Notes: generated from the sequence alone by a model not told the origin. 16,345 bases of DNA from UBA11579 sp039714215 (GCA_039714215.1 JBDLJU010000046.1:1-16345); one strand, 5' to 3'. Counted from the first letter of the stretch, positions 1 to 7,880 are shown. Translations and numbers: made by a program.

Positions 1-1839
1 CGCGCTGAAGCTGGTTTAGATGGTGGTTTGATTGGATGGGGAATTTCAGAACTGCTTGGAAATTTATTTGGCTCCACCCCGGCAAGCCTGGTGACTGCCC
101 TCCGGGCAATCATTTTGTCGCTGTTCGCCGTGATTGGGTTTTTATCCGGGTTTGGCTTATTCGGCAAAGTAATTCAAAGAGTAGAGAAAATTTTGGAAGG
201 GGACAACGAGATCGACCTTGAATCACTTGGCTCTCAACCTGCGGTTGTGGTTAATGGGCATGGCGAGCAAGGATTATTCACTGAAGATCAACCCAAAAGA
301 AAGCGGAAGAAAGCTCCGCATATTCCTGCAGAGTTTAAAAAGGATTTTAAGCTGGAGGAGCCTGTAACAGAAAAGCCGGTCGATCTCCCTCCGCGGGATG
401 AACGGCTGCCGTCTTTTGATTTGCTCCCCGGTGGGGATACTGCCCGACCCAGTGAACGGCATATCAACCAGACTGCTGGCCTGATTGAGAAAACCCTGGC
501 CGAGTTTGGGATCCCTGCAAAGGTGATCGATTTTAAAGTTGGTCCCACAATTACACAATTTGCGGTTGAACCCGGCTACCGGGATGGCTCTGGCGGGCCG
601 GAAGAAGAAAGCCGGCAAAAAGTTCGGGTTTCGCAAATAGCCGGTCTTCGTAGAGACCTGGCATTGGCATTGTCGGCACAGCGATTGAGGATTCAGGCTC
701 CAGTCCCTGGCCGGTCTTATATTGGCATTGAAGTACCAAACAAAAATTCCGTGACGGTGCGGTTGAAGCCAATTTTGGAAACAGAAGCATTTATAAAAAT
801 AAATTCGCCTTTGGCGATCGCGTTAGGCCGTGATGTTTCCGGATACCCTGTGGTAGCAGACCTGGCACGTATGCCGCATTTGTTGATCGCTGGAACGACT
901 GGGTCGGGGAAATCCGTTAGCATCGCAGCCCTGACCACCTGCCTGGTGATGAACAATTCGCCCGAAGATCTGCGATTGGTGATGGTTGACCCGAAGATGG
1001 TTGAGCTGGTGCGCTTTAACGGACTGCCTCACCTGATCGGGAAAGTTGAAACTGAACTTGAACGGATTAACGCGGTGCTGCGCTGGGTGGTCTCAGAAAT
1101 GCAGCGTCGTTATAAACTACTTGAAGAATTGAAAGCCCGCGATATTGAAAGCTTTAACCGCAAAGTTCTCCGCCGAAAAGAATATGAACCCCTCCCGCGC
1201 CTGGTGGTGCTGATTGACGAGCTGGCAGATCTAATGATGTCGGCGGCTGAACAAACTGAAGCGACAATTGTGAGATTGGCACAAATGGCGCGCGCAACTG
1301 GGATCCATCTTGTGATTGCCACTCAGCGTCCAAGCACCGATGTGGTCACCGGGTTGATCAAAGCCAATTTCCCAGCGAGAATATCGTTTGCGGTTGCATC
1401 CGGGATTGACTCGCGGGTAATTCTCGATTCTGCTGGAGCAGAAACATTGTTGGGTAAAGGGGATATGCTTTTCCTGAGCCCCGAAGAGGGAACCCCAATC
1501 CGCACCCAGGGAGTGTATGTAACTGACAAAGAAATTGAAAAAGTGATCTTATATTGGCAAAAAACCTGGGTGGCAGCAGAAGAAGAATCTCCCTGGGAAG
1601 AAATGATGCACACTGCCAATATCGTTGCTGACCGTGACGGCCTGGTTGAGCAGGCGATTGAGGTTCTCCGCCTAACTAAACGGGCATCGACCTCGATGAT
1701 GCAGCGGAGATTAAAGGTTGGCTACCCACGCGCCGCACGATTAATGGATGAGCTCGAGGACCTTGGAATCGTTGGGCCTTCGCTGGGAGGGGGGAGGGAA
1801 CGGGAAATATTAATCGGATTAGACGAAGAAGATTTCTAA
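1..1839 (+). CDS. ftsK: FtsK/SpoIIIE family DNA translocase (5' end outside window)
   Basis: This is the membrane-anchored hexameric ATPase that pumps double-stranded DNA and clears the chromosome from the division septum. The frame is open to the left edge, so the true start and the first membrane helices are missing. A TTG at 28 is only an internal codon. Numbering from that TTG, one hydrophobic helix lies at about 20-46, followed by a charged linker to about 120. The translocase core has Walker A GTTGSGKS at about 289-296 and a Walker B stretch (VVLIDELADLMM) near 390-403. The C-terminal 60 residues form the winged-helix gamma domain, which in this family reads the polar DNA-orienting sequences. 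The 48 nt to the next gene suggest it leads an operon with the downstream genes. The family call is firm; FtsK rather than SpoIIIE cannot be decided without the N-terminus. Confidence 0.95.
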   Translation, partial: RAEAGLDGGLIGWGISELLGNLFGSTPASLVTALRAIILSLFAVIGFLSGFGLFGKVIQRVEKILEGDNEIDLESLGSQPAVVVNGHGEQGLFTEDQPKRKRKKAPHIPAEFKKDFKLEEPVTEKPVDLPPRDERLPSFDLLPGGDTARPSERHINQTAGLIEKTLAEFGIPAKVIDFKVGPTITQFAVEPGYRDGSGGPEEESRQKVRVSQIAGLRRDLALALSAQRLRIQAPVPGRSYIGIEVPNKNSVTVRLKPILETEAFIKINSPLAIALGRDVSGYPVVADLARMPHLLIAGTTGSGKSVSIAALTTCLVMNNSPEDLRLVMVDPKMVELVRFNGLPHLIGKVETELERINAVLRWVVSEMQRRYKLLEELKARDIESFNRKVLRRKEYEPLPRLVVLIDELADLMMSAAEQTEATIVRLAQMARATGIHLVIATQRPSTDVVTGLIKANFPARISFAVASGIDSRVILDSAGAETLLGKGDMLFLSPEEGTPIRTQGVYVTDKEIEKVILYWQKTWVAAEEESPWEEMMHTANIVADRDGLVEQAIEVLRLTKRASTSMMQRRLKVGYPRAARLMDELEDLGIVGPSLGGGREREILIGLDEEDF

Positions 1840-1887
1840 TCAATGGTATATTACTGGTTTGGTTTCAACTAGTGGTAGAGGAGTACC

Positions 1888-2523
1888 GTGACAAAAGATC
1901 TTGAGACGCCTTTAGAACAGCCGACTCTAACAGACAGGTTAAGGAAAATTTTCGAAATCCCAATTGAAGCAACCGGGATGTTTCTGTATAAGTTAGGGGT
2001 GAAACCGAATATTCTCACCTTCTCTGGTGTGCTCGGAACACTGATTGGATCATATTTTGTGGCCAAGGGAGAACTAACCCTGGGCGGTATCATCATTATG
2101 GCGATGGGGCCAATCGACTTTTTAGATGGGGCAGTTGCCCGGGCTATGGGAGAGCCTGAAGCTTTTGGGGCATTTGTAGATTCGGTCAGCGACCGTTATA
2201 TTGAGCTGATAATTTTCGGAAGCCTGATCTGGTATTACGCGATTGATGGGGAGATGGCTGGCGCTTTCCTCGCATTTTTAGCGGCCAGCGGCTCTGTGTT
2301 GGTATCTTATGTGCGTGCTCGAGCACAAAGCCTGGGATATGAAGCCAAGGTAGGGGTTCTCACCAGAGTTGAGCGCTTCGTGGTAATTGGACCGACGATA
2401 ATTTTCCAGATCCCGATAGTCGGTGTGGCAATTGTGGCAGTCCTGGCAAATTTCACCGCATTCCAAAGAATCTTTTTTGTGAAGCGGCAAGCTAAGGGAA
2501 ACTCAGGAAAGAATAATGATTGA
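1888..2523 (+). CDS. Class I CDP-alcohol phosphatidyltransferase (phospholipid headgroup synthase)
   Basis: This is a 211-residue integral membrane enzyme that exchanges CMP on CDP-diacylglycerol for an alcohol headgroup. The complete family motif D-x2-D-G-x2-A-R-x8-G-x3-D-x3-D is present: D77, D80, G81, A84, R85, G94, D98 and D102 fit exactly. About six hydrophobic segments follow the N-terminal amphipathic stretch. Downstream, SYVRARAQSLG and then TRVERF resemble the SYxxARAE...ERxER pattern that I recall from phosphatidylinositol-phosphate synthases, so an inositol-phosphate acceptor is plausible. Glycerol-3-phosphate (PgsA) cannot be excluded. The start is GTG at 1888, chosen for the strong AGAGGAG site at 1877-1883. 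It overlaps lgt by 8 nt, which suggests translational coupling. Confidence 0.88.
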   Translation: MTKDLETPLEQPTLTDRLRKIFEIPIEATGMFLYKLGVKPNILTFSGVLGTLIGSYFVAKGELTLGGIIIMAMGPIDFLDGAVARAMGEPEAFGAFVDSVSDRYIELIIFGSLIWYYAIDGEMAGAFLAFLAASGSVLVSYVRARAQSLGYEAKVGVLTRVERFVVIGPTIIFQIPIVGVAIVAVLANFTAFQRIFFVKRQAKGNSGKNND

Positions 2524-3349
2524 ATTTACCAAGGTTGCAGTAAGTATCTTCGGGTTCGAGATTCATTATTACGGAATCATCATCATGACCGGTGTGCTTT
2601 TATCCGTGCTGCTCGCGATTCGGGAAGCCAGACGCCTCGGAATGGATGAAGAATTTCTATTGGACAGTGTCGTATGGCTGCTGATTGCTGGGATTATCGG
2701 CGCACGTCTCTGGCATATTTTCACGCCCTCTCCCTCGCTGGTGGCGCAGGGAATTACCGTGGAATATTATCTCAGCCATCCTCTGGACGCGATCAACATC
2801 CGAAAAGGGGGGTTGGGAATTCCAGGGGCGGTGATTGGCGGCGGCCTGGCATTTTTCTGGTTCTGCCGCTGGAAAGGGCAATCATTTGCCAGGTGGGTGG
2901 ATGTAATCGCGCCCGCAATTCCTTTAGGGCAGGCAATTGGGCGTTGGGGAAATTTTATTAATCAAGAATTATACGGCGCTCCAACCGATCTGCCGTGGGC
3001 CATATTTATTTCGCCTGAAAACAGGCTGGCTGAATTTGCAGAGTTTGCCTACTACCACCCAATTTTCCTGTATGAAGCAATTTGGAACCTGAGTACTGTT
3101 TTCCTGCTCCTGTGGCTATCACGGAAGTTCAAAGATTGGCTGATTCCGGGAGATATCTTCTTGGTCTACCTGGTGACCTATCCTGTGATCCGCATCCTGC
3201 TCGACTTTTTACGCCTGGATGCCTCGGAAATCGGGGGGGTGAACGCCAACCAAACATTCATGGCGATCGTTTTGGTGATTGCTGCAGGTTTGATCTGGTT
3301 TCGCCATCAACGAAAATCAGCTGTTCTTTCTGAGGAACCTGAGGTTTAA
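2516..3349 (+). CDS. lgt: Prolipoprotein diacylglyceryl transferase
   Basis: Lgt moves the diacylglyceryl group of phosphatidylglycerol onto the lipobox cysteine of prolipoproteins, the first step of lipoprotein maturation in the cytoplasmic membrane. The 277-residue protein has about seven hydrophobic segments. It carries the Lgt signature as GRWGNFINQELYG at 142-154, so R143, N146 and G154 fall at the same numbers as the essential E. coli residues. Next come HPIFLYEA and a C-terminal RILLDFLR arginine block. The position of E. coli H103 (in the GGMSFHGG region) is proline here (KGGLGIPGAVIG). That histidine is also not universal in Gram-positive Lgt proteins, so I do not read the change as loss of activity. 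The ATG at 2516 lies inside the upstream gene, behind AGGAAAG at 2504-2510. Headgroup synthesis and Lgt next to each other are metabolically coherent. Confidence 0.95.
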   Translation: MIEFTKVAVSIFGFEIHYYGIIIMTGVLLSVLLAIREARRLGMDEEFLLDSVVWLLIAGIIGARLWHIFTPSPSLVAQGITVEYYLSHPLDAINIRKGGLGIPGAVIGGGLAFFWFCRWKGQSFARWVDVIAPAIPLGQAIGRWGNFINQELYGAPTDLPWAIFISPENRLAEFAEFAYYHPIFLYEAIWNLSTVFLLLWLSRKFKDWLIPGDIFLVYLVTYPVIRILLDFLRLDASEIGGVNANQTFMAIVLVIAAGLIWFRHQRKSAVLSEEPEV

Positions 3350-3413
3350 GAAAAAATATACCGATTATTGGTAGCAGCAAAATACTAACGAAAAATAGTG
3401 GTGTGAGATTTTT

Positions 3414-4340
3414 ATGATTATTGCTGAAAATTTGCAAAAGAAATTTGAAGATTTTGTTGCGGTTGATTCTGTCAGCCTGCAGGTTTCACCCGGAGAGGTG
3501 CTTGCCTTATTAGGTCCCAATGGCGCTGGGAAAACAACAACAGTGCGGATGCTGACATCGATTCTTAAACCAAATGAAGGCAATGCTTCGATCGAAGGTT
3601 TTGATGTTGTTAAATCACCCAAGCAAGTGCGTTCTGCGGTGGGTGTTTTAACAGAGAATCACGGTTTATACAACCGGATGCGGGCAGCTGAATACCTGGA
3701 GTTTTTCGGACAAATCTATGGATTGGATGCGGAAGAGCGGAAGCAGCGCAGTGATGGGTTGCTTGAACGATTTGGTTTGCTGGACCACGCCGGCCGCAGG
3801 ATCGGGGAATTTTCAAAAGGGATGCGGCAGAAATTAGCCCTCGCGCGGGCGATGATGCATGACCCGGACGTGCTGCTGCTCGATGAGCCTACCTCTGCGA
3901 TGGATCCCGAGAGCGCCCGGCTCGTGCGGGATATGATCAAGGATTTGAAGTCTAACCGGCGGACGATCTTGATCTGTACCCACAACCTCGCCGAAGCAGA
4001 GGAGCTTTCTGACCGGATCGCGATTATTCGCAAAGGGAAGATCATTGCCTCGGGTACACCGGTAGAACTGCGAGACGAATTGCTGGGAGAGCCCGTCTAT
4101 GAAATTGCCTACGTTGTGGAGAAGAATAAGAAATTGCCCAGCCTGAATGGATTGATTAAGGTTGTTGAGACTGGTGAGGGTTGGATGCAGTATCGCTGCG
4201 AGAACCCGGTTGAGGCGAACTCAACTTTGCTCGAAAAAATGGTCGCGGCGAAATTTAAAGTCACCCATTTACATGAAATGCCTCGCAGCCTCGAGAAAGT
4301 TTACCTGCAGGCAGTATCCGTGGAGGACGGCGATGTTTAA
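3414..4340 (+). CDS. ABC-2 type transporter ATP-binding protein
   Basis: This 308-residue nucleotide-binding subunit belongs to the NatA/CcmA-like class that powers ABC-2 exporters. Visible motifs are Walker A GPNGAGKT at 34-41, a signature of the variant form FSKGM at 133-137 (instead of LSGGQ, usual in this class), Walker B LLLDEP with D157 and E158, and the switch histidine in ICTHNLAEAEELSDR. About 80 residues after the core form the C-terminal extension typical of ABC-2 ATPases. The ribosome-binding site is weak (GTGTGAG). Its last 8 nt overlap the start of the permease gene, which indicates a two-component transporter. The substrate cannot be deduced from the sequence. Confidence 0.93.
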   Translation: MIIAENLQKKFEDFVAVDSVSLQVSPGEVLALLGPNGAGKTTTVRMLTSILKPNEGNASIEGFDVVKSPKQVRSAVGVLTENHGLYNRMRAAEYLEFFGQIYGLDAEERKQRSDGLLERFGLLDHAGRRIGEFSKGMRQKLALARAMMHDPDVLLLDEPTSAMDPESARLVRDMIKDLKSNRRTILICTHNLAEAEELSDRIAIIRKGKIIASGTPVELRDELLGEPVYEIAYVVEKNKKLPSLNGLIKVVETGEGWMQYRCENPVEANSTLLEKMVAAKFKVTHLHEMPRSLEKVYLQAVSVEDGDV

Positions 4341-5754
4341 TCGATTCCGCCCGGTCGGGTGGATCGTTGCCCGCGAAGTTCGAGATCAGATGCGTGATTG
4401 GCGGATCATGATCCCGATCGCATTTTTAACAGCTGTTTTCCCTTTCCTGATCGGTTTTGTTTCCGGTCAGGTTGTCCGGTTCGTGCAGAGTTACGACCAG
4501 GAAATCATTGCCGAACACCTGATTCCGTTCTTTTTGCTGGTGGTTGGTTTTTTCCCGGTAACGATATCTTTAGTGATTGCTGCCGAAAGTTTTGTTGGTG
4601 AAAAGGAGCGGCGCAGCATCGAACCGCTGTTGAGCAGCCCGCTGGAAGATTGGCAAATGTACCTCGGGAAGTTGATTGCCGTGGTTTTTCCTCCGCTGTT
4701 TGGCTCGTTTATCGGGATGAGCGTCTATCTGCTGAGCACCTACATCCAGTTTGGTTTTATTCAAAATTGGGATTTGATCATCCTGGTGATTGCACTCACA
4801 GTAGTGCAGGCCTTTACCATGGTCAGTGCAGCGGTGGTGATTTCAACCCAGGCTACTTCGGTGCGTGCCGCAAATCTGCTGGCATCCTTCATCGTTGTTC
4901 CGATGGCTTTCCTGCTGCAGTGGGAAGCGATTGAGATGTTTTGGGGTGATTACGAGCAGCTATGGTGGGTGGTGCTGGGGCTGATCGTGGTGTCCACCTT
5001 ATTTACCCGGATGGGGATCAGCCATTTCAACCGAGAAGAACTGCTCGGTACTGAATTCGATAAACTCAATGTGGCATATATGCTTGGCGTATTCAAATCC
5101 CGTTTCCTGGGTGAGGCTGATTCGATTAAAAGCTGGTTCAAGGTCGAAATCCCAAAAACTTTCAAGGAGATGAAAATTGGAATTCTCCTGATGACTTTGA
5201 TACTGATCGCTGCATGGGGGGTTGGGATTGGATTGGCAGATGTTTATCAAATCCCTCCTGAATGGATCGATCTCGATCAGATGCAGGTTGGGTTGGACGA
5301 ACGCTTCGGGGAGTACGATCTGTTGTCAGGATCGTCTATAGTAACAGTGTGGTTCCAGAATATACGGGCGATCTTCTTAGGAACAATGCTCAGCGTGATC
5401 ACTTTTGGGGTGCTCGGTACGCTGGTGCTGGTGTTCCCCTTCGCTTTCCTGGGCTATTTCATGGTGCCGCTAACTGGTGCAGGAATCCCTCTGTGGAAAT
5501 ATCTGGTCGTATTTGTGCTCCCTCATGGGATATTCGAGATTCCGGGATTGATTTTGATCGGTGCGGCAATATTAAAAATTGGGGCAGGGTTGGTCACACC
5601 GACCAAGGGGAATCCGATCAGCTATGGTTTACTACGCTCTTTGGCAGATTGGACTAAAATAATGATTGGTGTCGTTGCTCCGCTGCTGCTGATGGCAGCG
5701 ATAATGGAAGCTTTGGTCACCCCTCGACTGGCGATTATGCTGCTGACGAATTAA
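4333..5754 (+). CDS. ABC-2 permease fused to a C-terminal SpoIIM domain
   Basis: This is a 473-residue membrane protein and the partner of the preceding ATPase. The ATG at 4333 was preferred to earlier in-frame codons because TGGAGGA lies at 4321-4327 and the upstream extension reads against the ATPase gene. Residues 1 to about 250 form an ABC-2 permease: an N-terminal amphipathic segment, about six helices, and the family loop ESFVGEKERRSIEPLLSSP at 85-103. Residues of about 274-473 resemble the SpoIIM (DUF95) family: helices around QNIRAIFLG, then the hallmark LPHGIFE at 396-402 leading into IPGLILIGAAILKIG. In Bacillus, SpoIIM belongs to the engulfment DMP complex with SpoIID and SpoIIP; most SpoIIM-domain proteins elsewhere have no known role. 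The fusion suggests that the SpoIIM half is a structural part of the exporter. The domain call rests on motif memory, not on a profile search. Confidence 0.85.
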   Translation: MFNRFRPVGWIVAREVRDQMRDWRIMIPIAFLTAVFPFLIGFVSGQVVRFVQSYDQEIIAEHLIPFFLLVVGFFPVTISLVIAAESFVGEKERRSIEPLLSSPLEDWQMYLGKLIAVVFPPLFGSFIGMSVYLLSTYIQFGFIQNWDLIILVIALTVVQAFTMVSAAVVISTQATSVRAANLLASFIVVPMAFLLQWEAIEMFWGDYEQLWWVVLGLIVVSTLFTRMGISHFNREELLGTEFDKLNVAYMLGVFKSRFLGEADSIKSWFKVEIPKTFKEMKIGILLMTLILIAAWGVGIGLADVYQIPPEWIDLDQMQVGLDERFGEYDLLSGSSIVTVWFQNIRAIFLGTMLSVITFGVLGTLVLVFPFAFLGYFMVPLTGAGIPLWKYLVVFVLPHGIFEIPGLILIGAAILKIGAGLVTPTKGNPISYGLLRSLADWTKIMIGVVAPLLLMAAIMEALVTPRLAIMLLTN

Positions 5755-5787
5755 CCATCTCTCGTTCGATAGAAAAAAGGATTGCTT

Positions 5788-6540
5788 ATGCCGAAATTGG
5801 TATTTTTAGGGACGGCAACGAATATCCCTGATGAAAAACACGAAAACACACATTTCATCCTGGTCGGGAAAAACCGGATGGTGTTGGTCGATGGGCCCGG
5901 AAACCCGTATGCACGGATTAAAATGGCAGGGCTCGATGTTGATGCCCTGACCGACATTGTCTTAACCCATTTTCACCCCGACCACGTCTCAGGAATCCCG
6001 CTGCTGCTGATGGCTTTGGGGCTCTCTGGCCGGAGTGACCCACTGACGATCTATGCAAATCAGCACTGCCTGGATTTAACTCAGCAGGTTTTGGAGTTTT
6101 ACAACTGGGACAAATGGCATAATTTTCCGGTGACCTTCATCACTATCCCTGATGAAGAGATGGTTGAAGTATTGAAGGATGAGCAGTTCTCGATATTTTC
6201 ATCGCCAGTAAAACATTACATCCCTGCGCTTGGGCTGCGTTTTGAGTTCCACGAAAGCGGGAAGGTTTTGGCATATTCTGGTGACACTGCTCCAGTAGAA
6301 AGTTTACAAGGTTTAGCGCACGGCGCAGATATATTGGTGCATGAAGCCGCGGGTGCGGCGGAAGGGCACTCCTCTGCGCGGCAAGCAGGTGAATTGGCAC
6401 AGCAAGCCCAGGTAAAATCCCTCCAGCTGGTCCACTACCCGGTGGGTGGTTTCGACTATCAAGTCCTGGTAGATGAGGCAAAAGAAGTTTTTCAGGGGGA
6501 GGTGATTATGGCTGAGGATTTTTCCCAATTGGAATTTTAA
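5788..6540 (+). CDS. Metallo-beta-lactamase fold hydrolase, RNase Z-like
   Basis: This is a 250-residue cytoplasmic protein without a signal peptide. It has a complete dinuclear zinc site of RNase Z type: H61-x-H63-x-D65-H66 (HFHPDH), H143, D166 in YSGDTAP, and H216 in LVHYP. The stretch VHEAAG...GHSSARQAGELAQQA matches the region before the last histidine in RNase Z-like proteins, where it normally reads GHSTARQAGEIA. The protein is shorter than tRNase Z (about 300 residues), and I see no clear flexible arm, so tRNA 3' processing is not assured. An arylsulfatase-like or other phosphodiesterase role is equally possible. The ATG at 5788 has AAAAAGG seven bases upstream; a TTG at 5782 would leave only one base. 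It is last in the plus-strand gene run and ends just before a terminator. Confidence 0.88.
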   Translation: MPKLVFLGTATNIPDEKHENTHFILVGKNRMVLVDGPGNPYARIKMAGLDVDALTDIVLTHFHPDHVSGIPLLLMALGLSGRSDPLTIYANQHCLDLTQQVLEFYNWDKWHNFPVTFITIPDEEMVEVLKDEQFSIFSSPVKHYIPALGLRFEFHESGKVLAYSGDTAPVESLQGLAHGADILVHEAAGAAEGHSSARQAGELAQQAQVKSLQLVHYPVGGFDYQVLVDEAKEVFQGEVIMAEDFSQLEF

Positions 6541-6559
6541 TATAACAATTATGGAAAGT

Positions 6560-6592
6560 AAAAGAGCTGTGAGTTTCTCACGGCTCTTTTTA
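6560..6592. terminator. Bidirectional intrinsic terminator
   Basis: A 14-bp stem (AAAAGAGCTGTGAG, loop TTT, CTCACGGCTCTTTT, with one wobble pair) has an A-run on its left and a T-run on its right. It can therefore stop transcription on both strands. It lies between the convergent MBL-fold and HNH genes and serves both. Confidence 0.9.
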
Positions 6593-6626
6593 GTTGCTAG
6601 AACGAAGTTCGATTTTGGATAATTCC

Positions 6627-7151
6627 TTACCAGCCTTTGATGAAGGGCAGCCATTCCTGGTTGGCGGTTAGGTAGCGCCCAAAGAGGTATTCTGCGGTAG
6701 GGCGCGGTGTGTAGGGACGGGTAAGCAGCGGCATTTTCGCCTGCTTTGAGGTTCTCCCGCCTTTTTTATGGTTGCAGGCTGCACAAGCAGCAACAAGATT
6801 GTTCCAGCTGTGGCTGCCGCCTTGATGGCGGGGAAGGATGTGGTCGATGGTCAATTTTTGGGTTTTCTTACCACAGTACTGGCAGGTGTAATTGTCCCGC
6901 CGGAAGATCTCGGCTTTGGTAAGCTTCACGGTTGGGCGAGGACGTTTGACCATGTGGGATAAGCGAATAATTGATGGGCACTGGAACAGGCGAGAGACTG
7001 TTTTGATATACCCTCGTCCGTTGGAAATCAGGATGGCTCTATCTGCTACAATCAGGCCCAGTGCGCGACGGGTTGTGCAAACATTGAGCGGCTCAAAGTT
7101 TGCGTTTAGAACCAAGACAGGCGCGCCGAGCAGTGCAGGTTTGTTTTCCAT
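6627..7151 (-). CDS. HNH endonuclease family protein
   Basis: This is a 174-residue protein of the widespread stand-alone HNH family whose N-terminus reads VLVLNANFEPLNVC. The C-terminal half holds the nuclease: zinc ligands C90/C93 and C123/C126, the HNH catalytic block TIDHILPRHQGG with D103 and H104, then WNNLV and ACNHKKGGRT. In most such proteins this is a metal-dependent DNA nickase or nuclease of unknown biological target. It is often found in Chloroflexota, Actinobacteria and Cyanobacteria outside restriction systems. I see no modification methylase or phage gene nearby. The ATG at 7151 has only a close AAGGA upstream. A well-matched promoter lies at 7192-7220, and transcription runs into the shared terminator at 6560-6592. 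Confidence 0.9.
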   Translation of the reverse strand: MENKPALLGAPVLVLNANFEPLNVCTTRRALGLIVADRAILISNGRGYIKTVSRLFQCPSIIRLSHMVKRPRPTVKLTKAEIFRRDNYTCQYCGKKTQKLTIDHILPRHQGGSHSWNNLVAACAACNHKKGGRTSKQAKMPLLTRPYTPRPTAEYLFGRYLTANQEWLPFIKGW

Positions 7152-7190
7152 GTTCCTTCAGTTACTCAAGACCATTTTTGCCAATGATGC

Positions 7191-7196
7191 TATAAT
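7191..7196 (+). promoter_or_regulatory. Possible -10 box of the divergent membrane protein gene
   Basis: A perfect TATAAT on the plus strand overlaps the HNH -10 box by five bases. No good -35 lies 16-18 bp upstream. If used, transcription would begin around 7203, almost at the ATG (7205), giving a leaderless or very short-leader mRNA. The hexamer may simply be the other strand of the HNH -10 box. Confidence 0.35.
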
Positions 7197-7220
7197 AGGA
7201 AATTATGGAAAATTTGTCAA
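7192..7220 (-). promoter_or_regulatory. Sigma-70-type promoter of the HNH gene
   Basis: On the minus strand, TTGACA (7215-7220) is followed by a 17-bp spacer and TATTAT (7192-7197). Start of transcription is expected near 7185, about 34 nt before the HNH start codon. The -35 box lies inside the first codons of the divergent gene at 7205. Confidence 0.8.
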
Positions 7221-7723
7221 CCAAACACGAGTACAAACCTTTGTTAGTTCCACGGCGTTCTGAATTTACCGCCTGGGGATTGACCCTGATTTTAACGCTC
7301 GTGCTTATACTTTCTTCACTCGAAGGGCGCGGAAAGGTTGGCGGCGTGCTCTTGCTGGTCTTTCTGGTCCTTTCTTCGGCCACGATGAGCATCGGAAATT
7401 GGATTGACCGGAAGACTTATTTGCGGATTGGGGAGCAGGCAGTGAGCTACTTCAATGGAGCGAGAGAGGTATCCCTTCCCTGGAAGGATATTTCAAGGGT
7501 AGAAATATTTCCTGGAAAATTTGGTGATAAAATTATCGTCAGCAGCGCAGAGAAAAGTTTCAGATTCCAGGCGCTTGGAAAGATATCGATGAGTGAAAAA
7601 GTTACCGGTCAGGTAGGATTTGAGCAGGGCACACAGATCCTCGAGACCATATTGGAAAAAACAGGGCTTGACATGGCTGATCGTAAACCAGCTGAAGGCT
7701 ACGAGTATTATTCGCGTGAATGA
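7205..7723 (+). CDS. Hypothetical membrane protein with PH-like cytoplasmic domain
   Basis: I do not recognise a named family for this 172-residue protein. Two closely spaced hydrophobic helices at about 21-38 and 44-62 form a hairpin anchor. The following segment (about 70-120) alternates short strands: YLRIGEQAVSYFNG, VSLPWKDISRVEIFPG, DKIIVSS and KSFRFQ. This resembles the bacterial PH-like (YcxB or bPH2-type) layout, in which a TM hairpin precedes a small beta domain; that is an inference from pattern. The C-terminus is charged and ends in tyrosines (EGYEYYSRE). AGGAAATT before the ATG is a modest ribosome-binding site. The gene is a single unit closed by the terminator at 7750-7780. Confidence 0.75.
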   Translation: MENLSTKHEYKPLLVPRRSEFTAWGLTLILTLVLILSSLEGRGKVGGVLLLVFLVLSSATMSIGNWIDRKTYLRIGEQAVSYFNGAREVSLPWKDISRVEIFPGKFGDKIIVSSAEKSFRFQALGKISMSEKVTGQVGFEQGTQILETILEKTGLDMADRKPAEGYEYYSRE

Positions 7724-7749
7724 ACTGCATTCTCCTGGTAAGCATTCCT

Positions 7750-7780
7750 CGCGCCCTTACCAAGAGGGCGCGTTTGTTGT
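7750..7780 (+). terminator. Intrinsic terminator of the small membrane protein gene
   Basis: A GC-rich 8-bp perfect stem (CGCGCCCT / AGGGCGCG, loop TTACCAAG) is followed by TTTGTTGTT. It lies 26 nt after the stop codon at 7723. Confidence 0.8.
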
Positions 7781-7803
7781 TATGATCGAACAAAGTTCGA
7801 CTT

Positions 7804-7839
7804 AATAATATATGAATGGCTTGCCATTCATATATTATT
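7804..7839. repeat. 36-nt inverted repeat with 17-bp perfect arms upstream of tyrS
   Basis: The left arm AATAATATATGAATGGC (7804-7820) and its exact reverse complement (7823-7839) are separated only by TT. It sits about 40 bases before the tyrS start codon. It could form a long AT-rich hairpin in a leader RNA, act as a weak second terminator, or be an operator. It is not T-box-like: no specifier loop or T-box sequence is seen. Confidence 0.85.
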
Positions 7840-7880
7840 TCTGGATCAGGTGAGCAGATTTTTAATTTGGAGTGAGAGAA

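Noticed and set aside
2798..2833. Lgt inactivated by replacement of the E. coli H103 position with proline
   Set aside because: This position also varies in Gram-positive Lgt proteins, and the essential R143, N146 and G154 are intact.
6600..6612. GAAC-GAA-GTTCGA, one base different from GAAC-AAA-GTTCGA at 7788-7800, as LexA boxes
   Set aside because: The 3-base spacer does not match the 4-base Gram-positive LexA spacer, neither site is well placed on a promoter of an SOS gene, and 13-mers with one mismatch recur by chance at this window size.
7724..7880. T-box riboswitch upstream of tyrS
   Set aside because: No T-box sequence, specifier loop or terminator/antiterminator pair is seen; the leader is too short.
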